In this document: in pieces, positions 1 to 6,339 of the stretch | How positions within the stretch are numbered: the first letter of the stretch is position 1 | How the letters are laid out: each line of letters opens with the position of its first letter | Assembly (NCBI GenBank): GCA_030592565.1 | Contig: JAUVIX010000194.1 | Location: forward strand, 1 to 7,068 | DNA length: 7,068 bases | Source of the DNA: Chlorobiota bacterium | GTDB lineage: Bacteria; Bacteroidota; Bacteroidia; Bacteroidales; JAADJA01 | Reading direction: 5' to 3' | Made by a program: the position numbers and the translations under genes | Notes under the pieces: generated by a model | Told to the model about the DNA's origin: nothing | The model's database searches: none | What the model saw: only the letters and a program-made list of their open reading frames with translations

Positions 1-1
1 A

Positions 2-1954
2 GGACATACTGGGTTGATTAATGAAAAATTTGCTGTGAGCGTTAGTGCTGTTCGCAAAGTCGGGCAAGGGGTAGTTGACAAAACCTGGACTGATGCCTGG
101 GCATATTATCTTGGTGCTAGTTACAATATCAACAAGAACCACCGTCTGGAAATTTATGCTATAGGTGCACCTCAACGACACGGACAAAATCTATATAAGC
201 AAAATGCGGCTGCTTATGATAGTACTTATGCAAAAGATATAGGAGCCGACCAAAGTACAATTGATGCCTTTCCACAATCAAATAATGGAAGGCTTTATAA
301 TGAAAACTGGAATGTTGTTGATGAAAACTACAATGGAAAGCAAAGCTTCAATGGAAAAACCTTTGACAGGCATGATAAAGGCTTCCTTAATGAAAGAGAA
401 AACTTTTATCACAAACCCATTACCAACCTTAACTGGTATGCTCAATGGAGCGAGAAAGTTTCTCAGTTTACTACAGTATATTATTCCGGAGGTACAGGTG
501 GTGGTACAGGTACTTATGGAAAAATGCAATATGACTATGATAGTGAGCCAACCAGAATTGTAAATTGGAATGCTACCATCGACAGCAACCTGTCACACAC
601 CTATTCCAGACAAGGTATCCTCAGAAACTCTGTAAATAACCAGTGGACCATCGGTGCAATCTCCAAAGTAAAAGTTGCTTTTACTGAAAAATTTAAAATG
701 CAATTTGGCATTGACTGGAGAACTGCAGAAATTGACCACTTCAGGGAAGTACGTGACTTGCTAGGCTTATCCTCATATACATATTCGGGTAATCAATTTG
801 ATACTGACCCGAGTCAGCACGAAAAAGAATTAGGTGATAAAATTGCTTATCATAACACAAATAGTGTTGACTGGCTTGGTGCTTATGCACAGGCTGAATA
901 CTCAACAGGAAACTTATCAGTTTATGGCACACTAGGATATTCAATGATTAAATACTCTTATGTTAATCATTTCAAAACTGCCGACACATTAGCTAATGGC
1001 AATCCAAATATAGCCAGTGGAGAGCTGGCATCGAAAACAAACTGGATTACCGGCTATCAAATTAAAGTGGGTGCTAACTATAATGTTTCTGAAACATTCA
1101 GCGTATTTGCTAATGTTGGTTTAATTTCAAAAGTACCTATCTTCGATAACGTAATTGACGATGCAGATGGAACTGTTGCACAAGACCCTGTAAATGAGAA
1201 ATTCACGTCATTCGAGGTAGGAGTTATATATAACTCTGTGAATGACAAATTGAGATTAAAAGGTAATTATTACTATACTAACTGGTCAGACAGATCTTTT
1301 ACAAGAAGTGTCAGGATTGACTCGGCTACAACAGGAATTGCGTTTATTACAGGAATGGAACAAAATCATCAGGGTTTTGAATTTGAAGGAACTTACCGCC
1401 CTATCAAATTTATTGGAATCGGTGCTATTGCTTCAATAGCAAACTGGAAATACCTGAGCGATGTAAATGCAACAATTAAAGATTATGACAATCAAAGTGG
1501 TGGTATTATTGAAGATTCTGTTAATGTTTACGCAAAAGACCTAAAAGTTGGTGATGCTCCACAAACTCAGTTTGGATTATATGCAACATTATACCCAGTT
1601 AAAGGAATGAACATTATGTTTACCTGGAAATATAATGCAAATTACTTTGCAGATTTCGATCCAATGGGAAGGGATGATGAAACTGACAGACAGCAGGTAT
1701 GGAAACTTCCATCATACTCTGTATTTGATTTACACTTTAGTTATCAGATTCCATTGAAAGGCAAAGTTGGCCTGGATGTATTTGCACACGTCTTCAACCT
1801 CTTCGATACTTTCTACGTTCAGGATGCCCTTGACAATAGTGCTTATAATGGAAATAGTGGTCCAAATGATGAATTTAATCATGATGTAAACAGAGCTGAA
1901 GTTTTTCTTGGTTTACCAAGAACATTCAACGTAGGTGTTAAAATTTCGTTATAG
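2..1954 (+). CDS. TonB-dependent outer-membrane receptor, C-terminal part (5' end outside window)
   Basis: This is the beta-barrel portion of a TonB-dependent receptor, which imports a ligand across the outer membrane using TonB/ExbBD energy. The frame is open to the left edge: in-frame codons for GHTG precede the first possible start (a TTG at 14), so that TTG is internal. The 650 residues seen begin with a segment typical of Bacteroidota receptors just after the plug (HTGLINEKF, then HRLE at residues 47-50 and GAPQRHGQ at 55-62). Alternating aromatic/polar strands follow throughout, with a terminal block FNLFDTFYVQDA and a final strand LPRTFNVGVKISL. The last residue is Leu, not the usual aromatic. 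The signal peptide, any carboxypeptidase-like N-terminal domain, the TonB box and the plug are missing from the window, probably about 200-300 residues. The ligand cannot be told. No SusD partner follows, so a glycan SusC role is not supported. An intrinsic terminator lies 19 nt downstream. Confidence 0.92.
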   Translation, partial: GHTGLINEKFAVSVSAVRKVGQGVVDKTWTDAWAYYLGASYNINKNHRLEIYAIGAPQRHGQNLYKQNAAAYDSTYAKDIGADQSTIDAFPQSNNGRLYNENWNVVDENYNGKQSFNGKTFDRHDKGFLNERENFYHKPITNLNWYAQWSEKVSQFTTVYYSGGTGGGTGTYGKMQYDYDSEPTRIVNWNATIDSNLSHTYSRQGILRNSVNNQWTIGAISKVKVAFTEKFKMQFGIDWRTAEIDHFREVRDLLGLSSYTYSGNQFDTDPSQHEKELGDKIAYHNTNSVDWLGAYAQAEYSTGNLSVYGTLGYSMIKYSYVNHFKTADTLANGNPNIASGELASKTNWITGYQIKVGANYNVSETFSVFANVGLISKVPIFDNVIDDADGTVAQDPVNEKFTSFEVGVIYNSVNDKLRLKGNYYYTNWSDRSFTRSVRIDSATTGIAFITGMEQNHQGFEFEGTYRPIKFIGIGAIASIANWKYLSDVNATIKDYDNQSGGIIEDSVNVYAKDLKVGDAPQTQFGLYATLYPVKGMNIMFTWKYNANYFADFDPMGRDDETDRQQVWKLPSYSVFDLHFSYQIPLKGKVGLDVFAHVFNLFDTFYVQDALDNSAYNGNSGPNDEFNHDVNRAEVFLGLPRTFNVGVKISL

Positions 1955-1973
1955 ATTATTTCAACTATAAATT

Positions 1974-2003
1974 AAAAGCCCTGGAACAATCCAGGGCTTT
2001 TTT
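1974..2003 (+). terminator. Rho-independent terminator after the TonB receptor gene
   Basis: A perfect 11-bp stem is seen: AAAAGCCCTGG (1974-1984) pairs with CCAGGGCTTTT (1991-2001) around the 6-nt loop AACAAT. The T run covers 1998-2003, six bases partly inside the stem. It starts 19 nt after the receptor stop codon. The oddity is that the next gene's ATG comes only 5 nt after the T run, so the hairpin lies in the place of that gene's leader. Confidence 0.9.
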
Positions 2004-2008
2004 CAATT

Positions 2009-3220
2009 ATGAAAAAAACAATTCTATTGTCAGGCCTATTGATTCTCATTTTCTCTGCTTGCCGACAGGTATCAGATAATACTAATTCAACTCCTTATGT
2101 AGTAATGCTCTCCTTAGATGGATTTCGTTGGGATTATGCCGATAAGGTACCTACACCAAATCTTGACAAAATTGCAAAAATGGGGATTAAAGCCGAATCA
2201 TTACAGCCTTCGTTTCCATCAAAAACTTTCCCGAATCATTACACAATTGCAACGGGTCTATATCCCGATCATCATGGAATTGTGCTTAATACATTTTATG
2301 ACCCGGAAACTGACAGATATTATGCAATCAGAGACCGAAAAGCTGTTGAAGACGGCACTTTCTATGGCGGAGAACCTATCTGGAATACTGCCGAGAAACA
2401 GGGGATAAAAGCCGGCACATTTTTCTGGGTTGGCTCTGAGGCAGATATTGAGGGTATGGTGCCGTCCTACACTAAGAAGTATGATCACAATTTTCCCTTT
2501 GAGCAAAGAATTGATTCGGTAATATCCTGGTTGCAACTTCCTGATGCACAAAGGCCGCACCTGATTCTATGGTATATGCACGAACCCGACTCAAAAGGAC
2601 ATAAATATGGCCCTGATAGCGAGGAGATGAAAAAGGAGATTGTGTACCTCGATTCGCTGGTGGGTGTCTTTATGGCTAAAGTAGAAAAGCTGCCAATTGC
2701 TGATAAAATCAATATAATTGTAACCTACGACCACGGGATGGGAAACATCTCAGATGAACGGAAGGTTGTATTAAGTCAGTCAATTAATATGGATTGGGTT
2801 GAGATTATTCAGGGCTATAATCCGAACTATATAATAAAAGCAAAAGAGGGATATATTGACAGTCTGTATTTGCAATTAAAACAAATCCCGCACATCACAA
2901 CCTGGAAATCAGGAGAATTACCGGAAAGGCTGCATTATGGGATGAATCCTCGTACTCTTGACATTGTTGTTGTTGCTGACAGTAGCTGGAGCATTGTCGA
3001 AAAGGATAAAACGAGGGTTGGAAACGGAACACATGGTTACGACAATGCAAATAAAGATATGCATGCTATTTTTTATGCTTATGGTCCTGCTTTTAAGAAG
3101 GGATATTCTGCACCAACTTTTATTAATGTTGACATTTATCCGTTAATCACACGTATTATGGGACTGAAGCCGGCAAAGAATGATGGTAATTTAGATGATG
3201 TTAAGGGGATGCTAAAATGA
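2009..3220 (+). CDS. Lipoprotein NPP-family phosphodiesterase / nucleotide pyrophosphatase (alkaline phosphatase superfamily)
   Basis: This 403-residue protein belongs to the type I phosphodiesterase/nucleotide pyrophosphatase family. These two-zinc enzymes cleave phosphodiester or pyrophosphate bonds of nucleotides or similar substrates. The start is fixed by a lipoprotein signal, MKKTILLSGLLILIFSAC, with the lipid-modified Cys at 18, so it acts in the periplasm or on the outer membrane. All expected catalytic positions are visible: metal-binding D37 in LSLDGFRWD, nucleophile T73 and N76 in FPSKTFPNHYTIATGLYP, D194 and H198 in HEPDSKGHKYGPDS, D241-H242 in TYDHGMGN, and H342 in GNGTHGYDN. The length fits bacterial NPPs of about 400 residues, and nothing is broken. 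Family and fold are confident; the true substrate (nucleotide, phosphocholine-type or other diester) is not predictable here. The upstream receptor gene ends 54 nt before, with a terminator between them. No Shine-Dalgarno is visible. Confidence 0.93.
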   Translation: MKKTILLSGLLILIFSACRQVSDNTNSTPYVVMLSLDGFRWDYADKVPTPNLDKIAKMGIKAESLQPSFPSKTFPNHYTIATGLYPDHHGIVLNTFYDPETDRYYAIRDRKAVEDGTFYGGEPIWNTAEKQGIKAGTFFWVGSEADIEGMVPSYTKKYDHNFPFEQRIDSVISWLQLPDAQRPHLILWYMHEPDSKGHKYGPDSEEMKKEIVYLDSLVGVFMAKVEKLPIADKINIIVTYDHGMGNISDERKVVLSQSINMDWVEIIQGYNPNYIIKAKEGYIDSLYLQLKQIPHITTWKSGELPERLHYGMNPRTLDIVVVADSSWSIVEKDKTRVGNGTHGYDNANKDMHAIFYAYGPAFKKGYSAPTFINVDIYPLITRIMGLKPAKNDGNLDDVKGMLK

Positions 3221-3303
3221 TTTTTTGTTCTGAAAAATAAGCGTATTGAAAAATGACCTACCATACTTGTCTCTTTCCTCAGATTTGTTAAAATGTTTTT
3301 TAT

Positions 3304-3329
3304 GTTACTTTATCTTGATATAAAGTAAC
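3304..3329. repeat. Left-end palindrome of the structured element
   Basis: A perfect 10-bp inverted repeat, GTTACTTTAT (3304-3313) and ATAAAGTAAC (3320-3329), surrounds the loop CTTGAT. It shares the GTTACTTT / AAAGTAA arms with the palindrome at 3699-3724. It is about 75 nt past the phosphodiesterase stop and has no T tract, so it is a poor terminator candidate. Confidence 0.8.
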
Positions 3330-3330
3330 C

Positions 3331-3425
3331 AACCGCGTGAGCTTTAGCGGTGGCAAGATCAAAAAAATCCAAAGCTATCACCCCACTTGCCTGCCCACGC
3401 CCGCTGAATTTTCGTGCCTGCGCAC
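3331..3425. other. GC-rich core of the intergenic element, possible structured RNA
   Basis: By hand count about 52 of 95 bases are G or C, and 3391-3425 reaches about 66 %, in a clearly AT-rich neighbourhood. Several complementary segments could fold: ACCGC (3332-3336) with GCGGT (3347-3351); GGCAAG (3352-3357) with CTTGCC (3386-3391); and either GCGTG (3335-3339) with CACGC (3396-3400) or AGCGG (3346-3350) with CCGCT (3401-3405). Some of these exclude one another. Whether it is transcribed cannot be told from sequence. Confidence 0.4.
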
Positions 3426-3427
3426 AA

Positions 3428-3471
3428 ATAAATGCGTTGCATTTATAATAGAAGCAATCGCTTGCGATTGC
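3428..3471. repeat. Two adjacent short perfect hairpins
   Basis: The first is ATAAATGC (3428-3435), loop GTT, GCATTTAT (3439-3446). The second is GCAATCGC (3454-3461), loop TT, GCGATTGC (3464-3471). Each stem is 8 bp with no mismatch, and they are 7 nt apart. Two such tight hairpins in tandem are unlikely by chance and fit a cruciform- or RNA-forming repeat. Confidence 0.6.
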
Positions 3472-3667
3472 CGAAGGGCATTAAGTTTTTTCACGTAGTT
3501 TTTCCACCGCAATAATTAGGGTTGGAATTGTGTAAGAAATCCTTGAATGGCAGATATGTCAAGCAACCATCTTGGTTATTCCTGTTAGAAAAATTTTATA
3601 TCAGTTGTAATTGATCAGGGCTTGGGTTTCGTGGCAATTGTGAGGATGAGAAAAATAGGGAAAAATT

Positions 3668-3691
3668 TCATTCCGATGATTATCGGAATGA
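3668..3691. terminator. Hairpin with T runs on both sides, possible bidirectional terminator
   Basis: A perfect 10-bp stem, TCATTCCGAT (3668-3677) and ATCGGAATGA (3682-3691), surrounds the loop GATT. On the + strand it is followed by CTTTTTG, and on the - strand by AATTTTTCCC, so it could stop transcription from either side of this convergent region. It is far from both genes (about 450 nt after the phosphodiesterase, about 210 nt after the CxxC lipoprotein), so it may simply be part of the repeat element. Confidence 0.4.
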
Positions 3692-3698
3692 CTTTTTG

Positions 3699-3724
3699 TT
3701 ACTTTTGTGTCAAAACAAAAGTAA
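3699..3724. repeat. Right-end palindrome of the structured element
   Basis: A perfect 10-bp inverted repeat, TTACTTTTGT (3699-3708) and ACAAAAGTAA (3715-3724), surrounds the loop GTCAAA. It matches the left-end palindrome in its outer arms. A looser outer pairing, GAATG (3686-3690) with CATTC (3739-3743), could lengthen the foldback with mismatches. Confidence 0.7.
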
Positions 3725-3903
3725 AGAGAAAAAAATAACATTCTACCCAAAAAAAATGCTTAACCCACTAAAATATTTATGAATTATTCAGGCTAAATTG
3801 TCTTGATTTATCCACTGTATCAGTATAAATTCTAATGTTATAATTTGTTTTTGGTAAAGCCTTTAGGTTCTGTGAAGCGGTTTAGTATTTGTAAATGTAC
3901 AAA

Positions 3904-4338
3904 TCAATTTTTATCCTGCCATTCAATATCATCCAGATTTATTATTTTTACATCCATAACCTGGCCGTTATTTGTTTTTACTATTGCAACATTTGCAATT
4001 GAGAAAATATGTTCATATCTCGCATTTTTATCCAACAGAACCGTAACTTTTTTCTTGAGATTCTGAGGGACTTTTTTTAAATCATAAGTTATAACAGTGA
4101 TTGAATCGTTATGGCTATTCTTCAATTTATTAGAAATGTCAATAAGTATTCTTTGGACGCAACCGGCGCAATAAAACTGACTAAGTAATACGTATTCATG
4201 ACTGTCTGATGGGATTTTTTCATTGAAATTTTCAAGTAAATAGCTTTGAAATGCATTTGTTTCATCTTTATACCGGTTATTGCAAGATATTAGAGAGGAA
4301 ATAAAAAAAATAGAAATAAAAAAATATACTCTATTCAT
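3904..4338 (-). CDS. Small lipoprotein with CxxC motif, possible thioredoxin-like fold
   Basis: I do not recognise a named family. The protein has 144 residues if begun at the ATG at 4338, giving MNRVYFFISIFFISSLISC with the lipobox LISC and lipidated C19. An upstream ATG at 4362 would add eight residues that spoil the signal, so it was not used. The chosen ATG overlaps the end of the upstream gene by 8 nt (ATGAATAG), which predicts translational coupling. The mature part has a strand-like segment HEYVLLSQFY leading into C57-A-G-C60 at the start of a helix-like stretch (VQRILIDISNKL). This is the usual placement of a redox CxxC in thioredoxin-like folds. It continues with a beta strand (SITVITYDL) and a second alternation near FSIANVAIVKTNNGQVMDV. 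It is short for a full thioredoxin and lacks an obvious cis-Pro. A thiol redox or metal-binding role is inference. It is the last gene of the - strand set. Confidence 0.8.
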   Translation of the reverse strand: MNRVYFFISIFFISSLISCNNRYKDETNAFQSYLLENFNEKIPSDSHEYVLLSQFYCAGCVQRILIDISNKLKNSHNDSITVITYDLKKVPQNLKKKVTVLLDKNARYEHIFSIANVAIVKTNNGQVMDVKIINLDDIEWQDKN

Positions 4339-5431
4339 ATTTACTAAATTTAATAATCTCAAAAACCAAATTATTATTTATTGAACGACCGATATTCAGC
4401 ATTAATATCCCAAATGGTGTTGAGACAAATACGTTTGGATCATATTGATAATCAAATAACTTTTCATAGAGTATATTCAACTTTTCATCCAGAACAATAA
4501 CAGACCATGTATTTATCATAATATTTTTTCTTTCTTCAAATCTGTGTCTTACAACTCTGTAATACAAATTATTCCAGGGGTCGAAAATGATGTCAGTATG
4601 TTTTGGTTCTTCAAGTGTATAGTTTTTATAATAAAGCATATCGAAAGTTTTTGAGTCGGGATAAGGATTAAACCTATTAATAAACTCGCTTTTCACTTTC
4701 TTCTTTAATACCATAGTTGAATCGTTGTATAAATATAAATAATCGTCAGCTCCAAACGAAACACAAATTAAGCCGTCATTACCAAAACATGCCGAAGGAT
4801 TTGGATCAAAAAAATTGTCTCCGGAGACAATATATTTCTCAGGAAAGTCACCAAATGCCATGCAAGTAGGAATTGAATCTACTATATCAACTATCAGTAA
4901 TGGTTTAACATTTTCATAAAACACTTTCCTTTGCTCCAGTTTACCAAAATTAAAGTTTTTGCTTGAGTTGCCCAACAACAAGCGACCATTACTACCAGTT
5001 AATTTTATCAACGGAGTTGATAAAGGAACATATTTCTCACTGATCTGGTATGTTCTCAAAGTCACCCCTGATGAATTTTTTAGAAATATTTGGTTGGTTT
5101 TATTAATGAAAGAAAATATTGAATCTGTTGAAGAAAAAAACAAACTACAATAATGATTTTTTATTATGATTTCTTTATCGTAATGAATTCCTGCATTCTT
5201 TTCATAAAGATTACAACGTATAAGCTCCTTGGTCTTTATGTTTTGAAAAAAAAGACAAAAAGTGGAATCATAATAAACAACTGCCGTTTCGGATTTAATC
5301 GGTTGAATAAATCCATCATTAATTTCAAATTCATATATTTTAACTGCTGTTACCTGCGATGAATCTTGCTTATTGCTTGTGCAAGCAAACAAGAAAATCG
5401 AAAGAAAAACAATAATAGATAAATACTTCAT
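4331..5431 (-). CDS. DUF4221-like / beta-propeller-type lipoprotein of unknown function
   Basis: This is a 366-residue lipoprotein. The ATG at 5431 gives the signal MKYLSIIVFLSIFLFAC with the lipobox LFAC and C17. A TTG at 5443 would only add four residues and is less likely. The mature part is a run of short beta strands with many aromatic residues, as in six-bladed propeller lipoproteins of Bacteroidota. Blocks such as FGDFPEKY (193-200), FDPWNNLYYRVVRHRFEE (283-300) and the late VIVLDEKLNILYEK and TPFGILMLN look to me like DUF4221, a family without known activity; this rests on memory of the pattern, not a search. It lies 24 nt after the DUF1684 gene and overlaps the CxxC lipoprotein gene by 8 nt, so the three are probably on one transcript. 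It is expected to be on the periplasmic or outer-membrane surface. Confidence 0.85.
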   Translation of the reverse strand: MKYLSIIVFLSIFLFACTSNKQDSSQVTAVKIYEFEINDGFIQPIKSETAVVYYDSTFCLFFQNIKTKELIRCNLYEKNAGIHYDKEIIIKNHYCSLFFSSTDSIFSFINKTNQIFLKNSSGVTLRTYQISEKYVPLSTPLIKLTGSNGRLLLGNSSKNFNFGKLEQRKVFYENVKPLLIVDIVDSIPTCMAFGDFPEKYIVSGDNFFDPNPSACFGNDGLICVSFGADDYLYLYNDSTMVLKKKVKSEFINRFNPYPDSKTFDMLYYKNYTLEEPKHTDIIFDPWNNLYYRVVRHRFEERKNIMINTWSVIVLDEKLNILYEKLFDYQYDPNVFVSTPFGILMLNIGRSINNNLVFEIIKFSKYE

Positions 5432-5455
5432 GTTTTGATTCAACTAAACTCATGT

Positions 5456-6091
5456 CTATTCCTCAAACTTCTTCTCACCGGCTTCGATCCTTACAGGCAA
5501 CCAGTTCTCAGGAGGTGGAATAACGCAGGAAAACTTATTATTATATGCACAGTAGGGATTATAAGCTTTGTTAAAATCCAGGTAAACAGTGTCTCCCTCT
5601 TCAGAGATATCAAATTCAATATATCTTCCACCTCCATAACATTCCATACCTGAGGTTTCATCTTTGAATGGGATAAAAAGACTATTGTCTTCTTTTTTTA
5701 TTTGCTTGTCAGGAGGAGTCTGATATGCGGTTAAAGTTAAATTGAAAGTATCAATCATAAAATGAACTTTGCCATATTTGATATATTCCGGTTCCCTGTC
5801 GGTGGATGTTTGCAATAATTGCTTTTCCTGTGTAGGCTCTTTTACAAGAGTTGCTTTTATGTAGTATTTAGAATCAACAGGAAAATAATTTAATCCATTG
5901 AAATCTTTCAACTGATCAACAGATAATGGTGTTTTATCTCCGTATTTAAGCTTAATATTTATCCCTTTTCTCTGTTTTTGTATTTCTGCTTTATATTTAT
6001 CAGCCGACATGTATGGTAGAGGCTGAGTATAACCAAACTGGGTATAAATGATTATAATTACCAGGGTAAGTAGTCTTACTATTATCTTCAT
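5456..6091 (-). CDS. DUF1684 family exported protein
   Basis: A 211-residue protein with the hallmark C-terminal blocks of DUF1684: PFKDETSGMECYGGGRY (141-157), then DFNKAYNPYCAYNNKFSC (172-189) and IPPPENWLPVRIEAGEK (191-207). The family's function is not established. The N terminus, MKIIVRLLTLVIIIIYTQFGYTQ, reads as a cleavable Sec signal with no lipobox, so the protein is probably periplasmic. Cysteines sit at 151, 181 and 189; C181 and C189 are in the conserved block and could bind a ligand or form a disulfide. Length is typical of the Bacteroidota members. The ATG is preceded by TAAAGAA, the only purine-rich candidate for ribosome binding. It starts 45 nt after the small Trp-rich gene and ends 24 nt before the DUF4221-like gene. 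Confidence 0.9.
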   Translation of the reverse strand: MKIIVRLLTLVIIIIYTQFGYTQPLPYMSADKYKAEIQKQRKGINIKLKYGDKTPLSVDQLKDFNGLNYFPVDSKYYIKATLVKEPTQEKQLLQTSTDREPEYIKYGKVHFMIDTFNLTLTAYQTPPDKQIKKEDNSLFIPFKDETSGMECYGGGRYIEFDISEEGDTVYLDFNKAYNPYCAYNNKFSCVIPPPENWLPVRIEAGEKKFEE

Positions 6092-6136
6092 TTCTTTAAA
6101 TTATGATAAGAATCAGAGTGTTGTAAATTGTCAACT

Positions 6137-6298
6137 CTAAGAATGTCCGCCAACAACAATTTTTAGAATTTTTATATTCAGGACGACCCATCTCCAGGCT
6201 TGCCATGGAATAAACCCACGCCAGAAAAGTGTTGATTTGGTAGGTGTTGGAGCAAATGCTTCATCTGAGCGATGTCGTCTGTTAATTTTATGTTGCAT
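6137..6298 (-). CDS. Small basic Trp-rich protein (53 aa) downstream of the flavoprotein
   Basis: An ATG at 6298 opens a 53-codon frame ending in TAG at 6137. The product has a basic N terminus (MQHKINRRHRSDE), a Pro/Thr linker (FAPTPTKST), and a C-terminal stretch with four tryptophans, FWRGFIPWQAWRWVVLNIK, then ILKIVVGGHS. The pattern of basic head, aromatic amphipathic segment and short hydrophobic tail suggests interaction with the membrane surface or with a membrane-bound partner, not a true transmembrane helix. It lies 41 nt after the SQR-like gene on the same strand, behind an A-rich leader, and fills what would otherwise be an empty 248-nt gap. The protein-like composition argues that it is real. 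I know no function; a small accessory subunit of the flavoprotein is a reasonable guess. Confidence 0.7.
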   Translation of the reverse strand: MQHKINRRHRSDEAFAPTPTKSTLFWRGFIPWQAWRWVVLNIKILKIVVGGHS

Positions 6299-6339
6299 GA
6301 TATTTATGTTTTTATGTTTTCATTTTATGAATTATGAAA

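Larger units (their letters stand above)
3304..3724. repeat. Putative non-coding repeat / MITE-like element bounded by related palindromes
   Basis: The two ends carry versions of the same hairpin. The left one is GTTACTTTAT, 6-nt loop, ATAAAGTAAC (3304-3329). The right one is TTACTTTTGT, 6-nt loop, ACAAAAGTAA (3699-3724), itself preceded by G. Between them lie a GC-rich core (3331-3425), two small hairpins (3428-3446, 3454-3471) and another at 3668-3691. No open reading frame of transposase size is inside, so any mobility would need proteins supplied elsewhere. From memory, the core just after the left palindrome resembles intergenic sequence repeated in many Bacteroidota genomes; I cannot verify that here. 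No clear target-site duplication was found, so the exact ends are uncertain. Confidence 0.5.
3221..3903. other. Gene-free convergent intergenic region, mostly a structured repeat-like element
   Basis: These 683 bases separate the + strand phosphodiesterase from the convergent - strand operon. I see no believable gene on either strand. The flank 3221-3303 is AT-rich and featureless apart from a weak A/T-only foldback just after the phosphodiesterase stop. The middle, 3304-3724, carries five perfect hairpins and a GC-rich core, listed separately. The flank 3725-3903 is AT-rich with no structure of note, except a 7-bp A/T-rich palindrome at 3887-3904 that runs into the last base of the CxxC lipoprotein stop codon and lacks a T tract. 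Confidence 0.8.

Noticed and set aside
14..16. TTG as the start of the receptor gene
   Set aside because: The frame continues upstream to the window edge with family-typical residues, and the plug and signal peptide would be missing; the codon is internal.
3220..3238. Foldback just after the phosphodiesterase stop codon
   Set aside because: It is made only of A/T pairs plus one G-T, with no G-C pairs and no T tract after it; too weak for a terminator.
3304..3724. CRISPR array
   Set aside because: Repeated hairpins are present but they are not evenly spaced, differ in sequence, and have no constant repeat with spacers.
3845..4066. 73-codon + strand frame overlapping the CxxC lipoprotein gene
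   Set aside because: It is antisense to a gene with a clear lipoprotein signal and has no protein-like features of its own.
4339..4362. ATG at 4362 as start of the CxxC lipoprotein
   Set aside because: It would add eight residues before a good signal peptide and deepen the overlap; the ATG at 4338 gives a normal lipoprotein signal.
5432..5443. TTG at 5443 as start of the DUF4221-like gene
   Set aside because: The ATG at 5431 begins a standard lipoprotein signal; the extra four residues add nothing.
6092..6136. Possible promoter (TTGACA followed by TATCAT on the - strand) before the DUF1684 gene
   Set aside because: The spacer is 20 nt and the pattern is of the E. coli sigma-70 type; Bacteroidota promoters use a TAnnTTTG -7 element, which is not seen.
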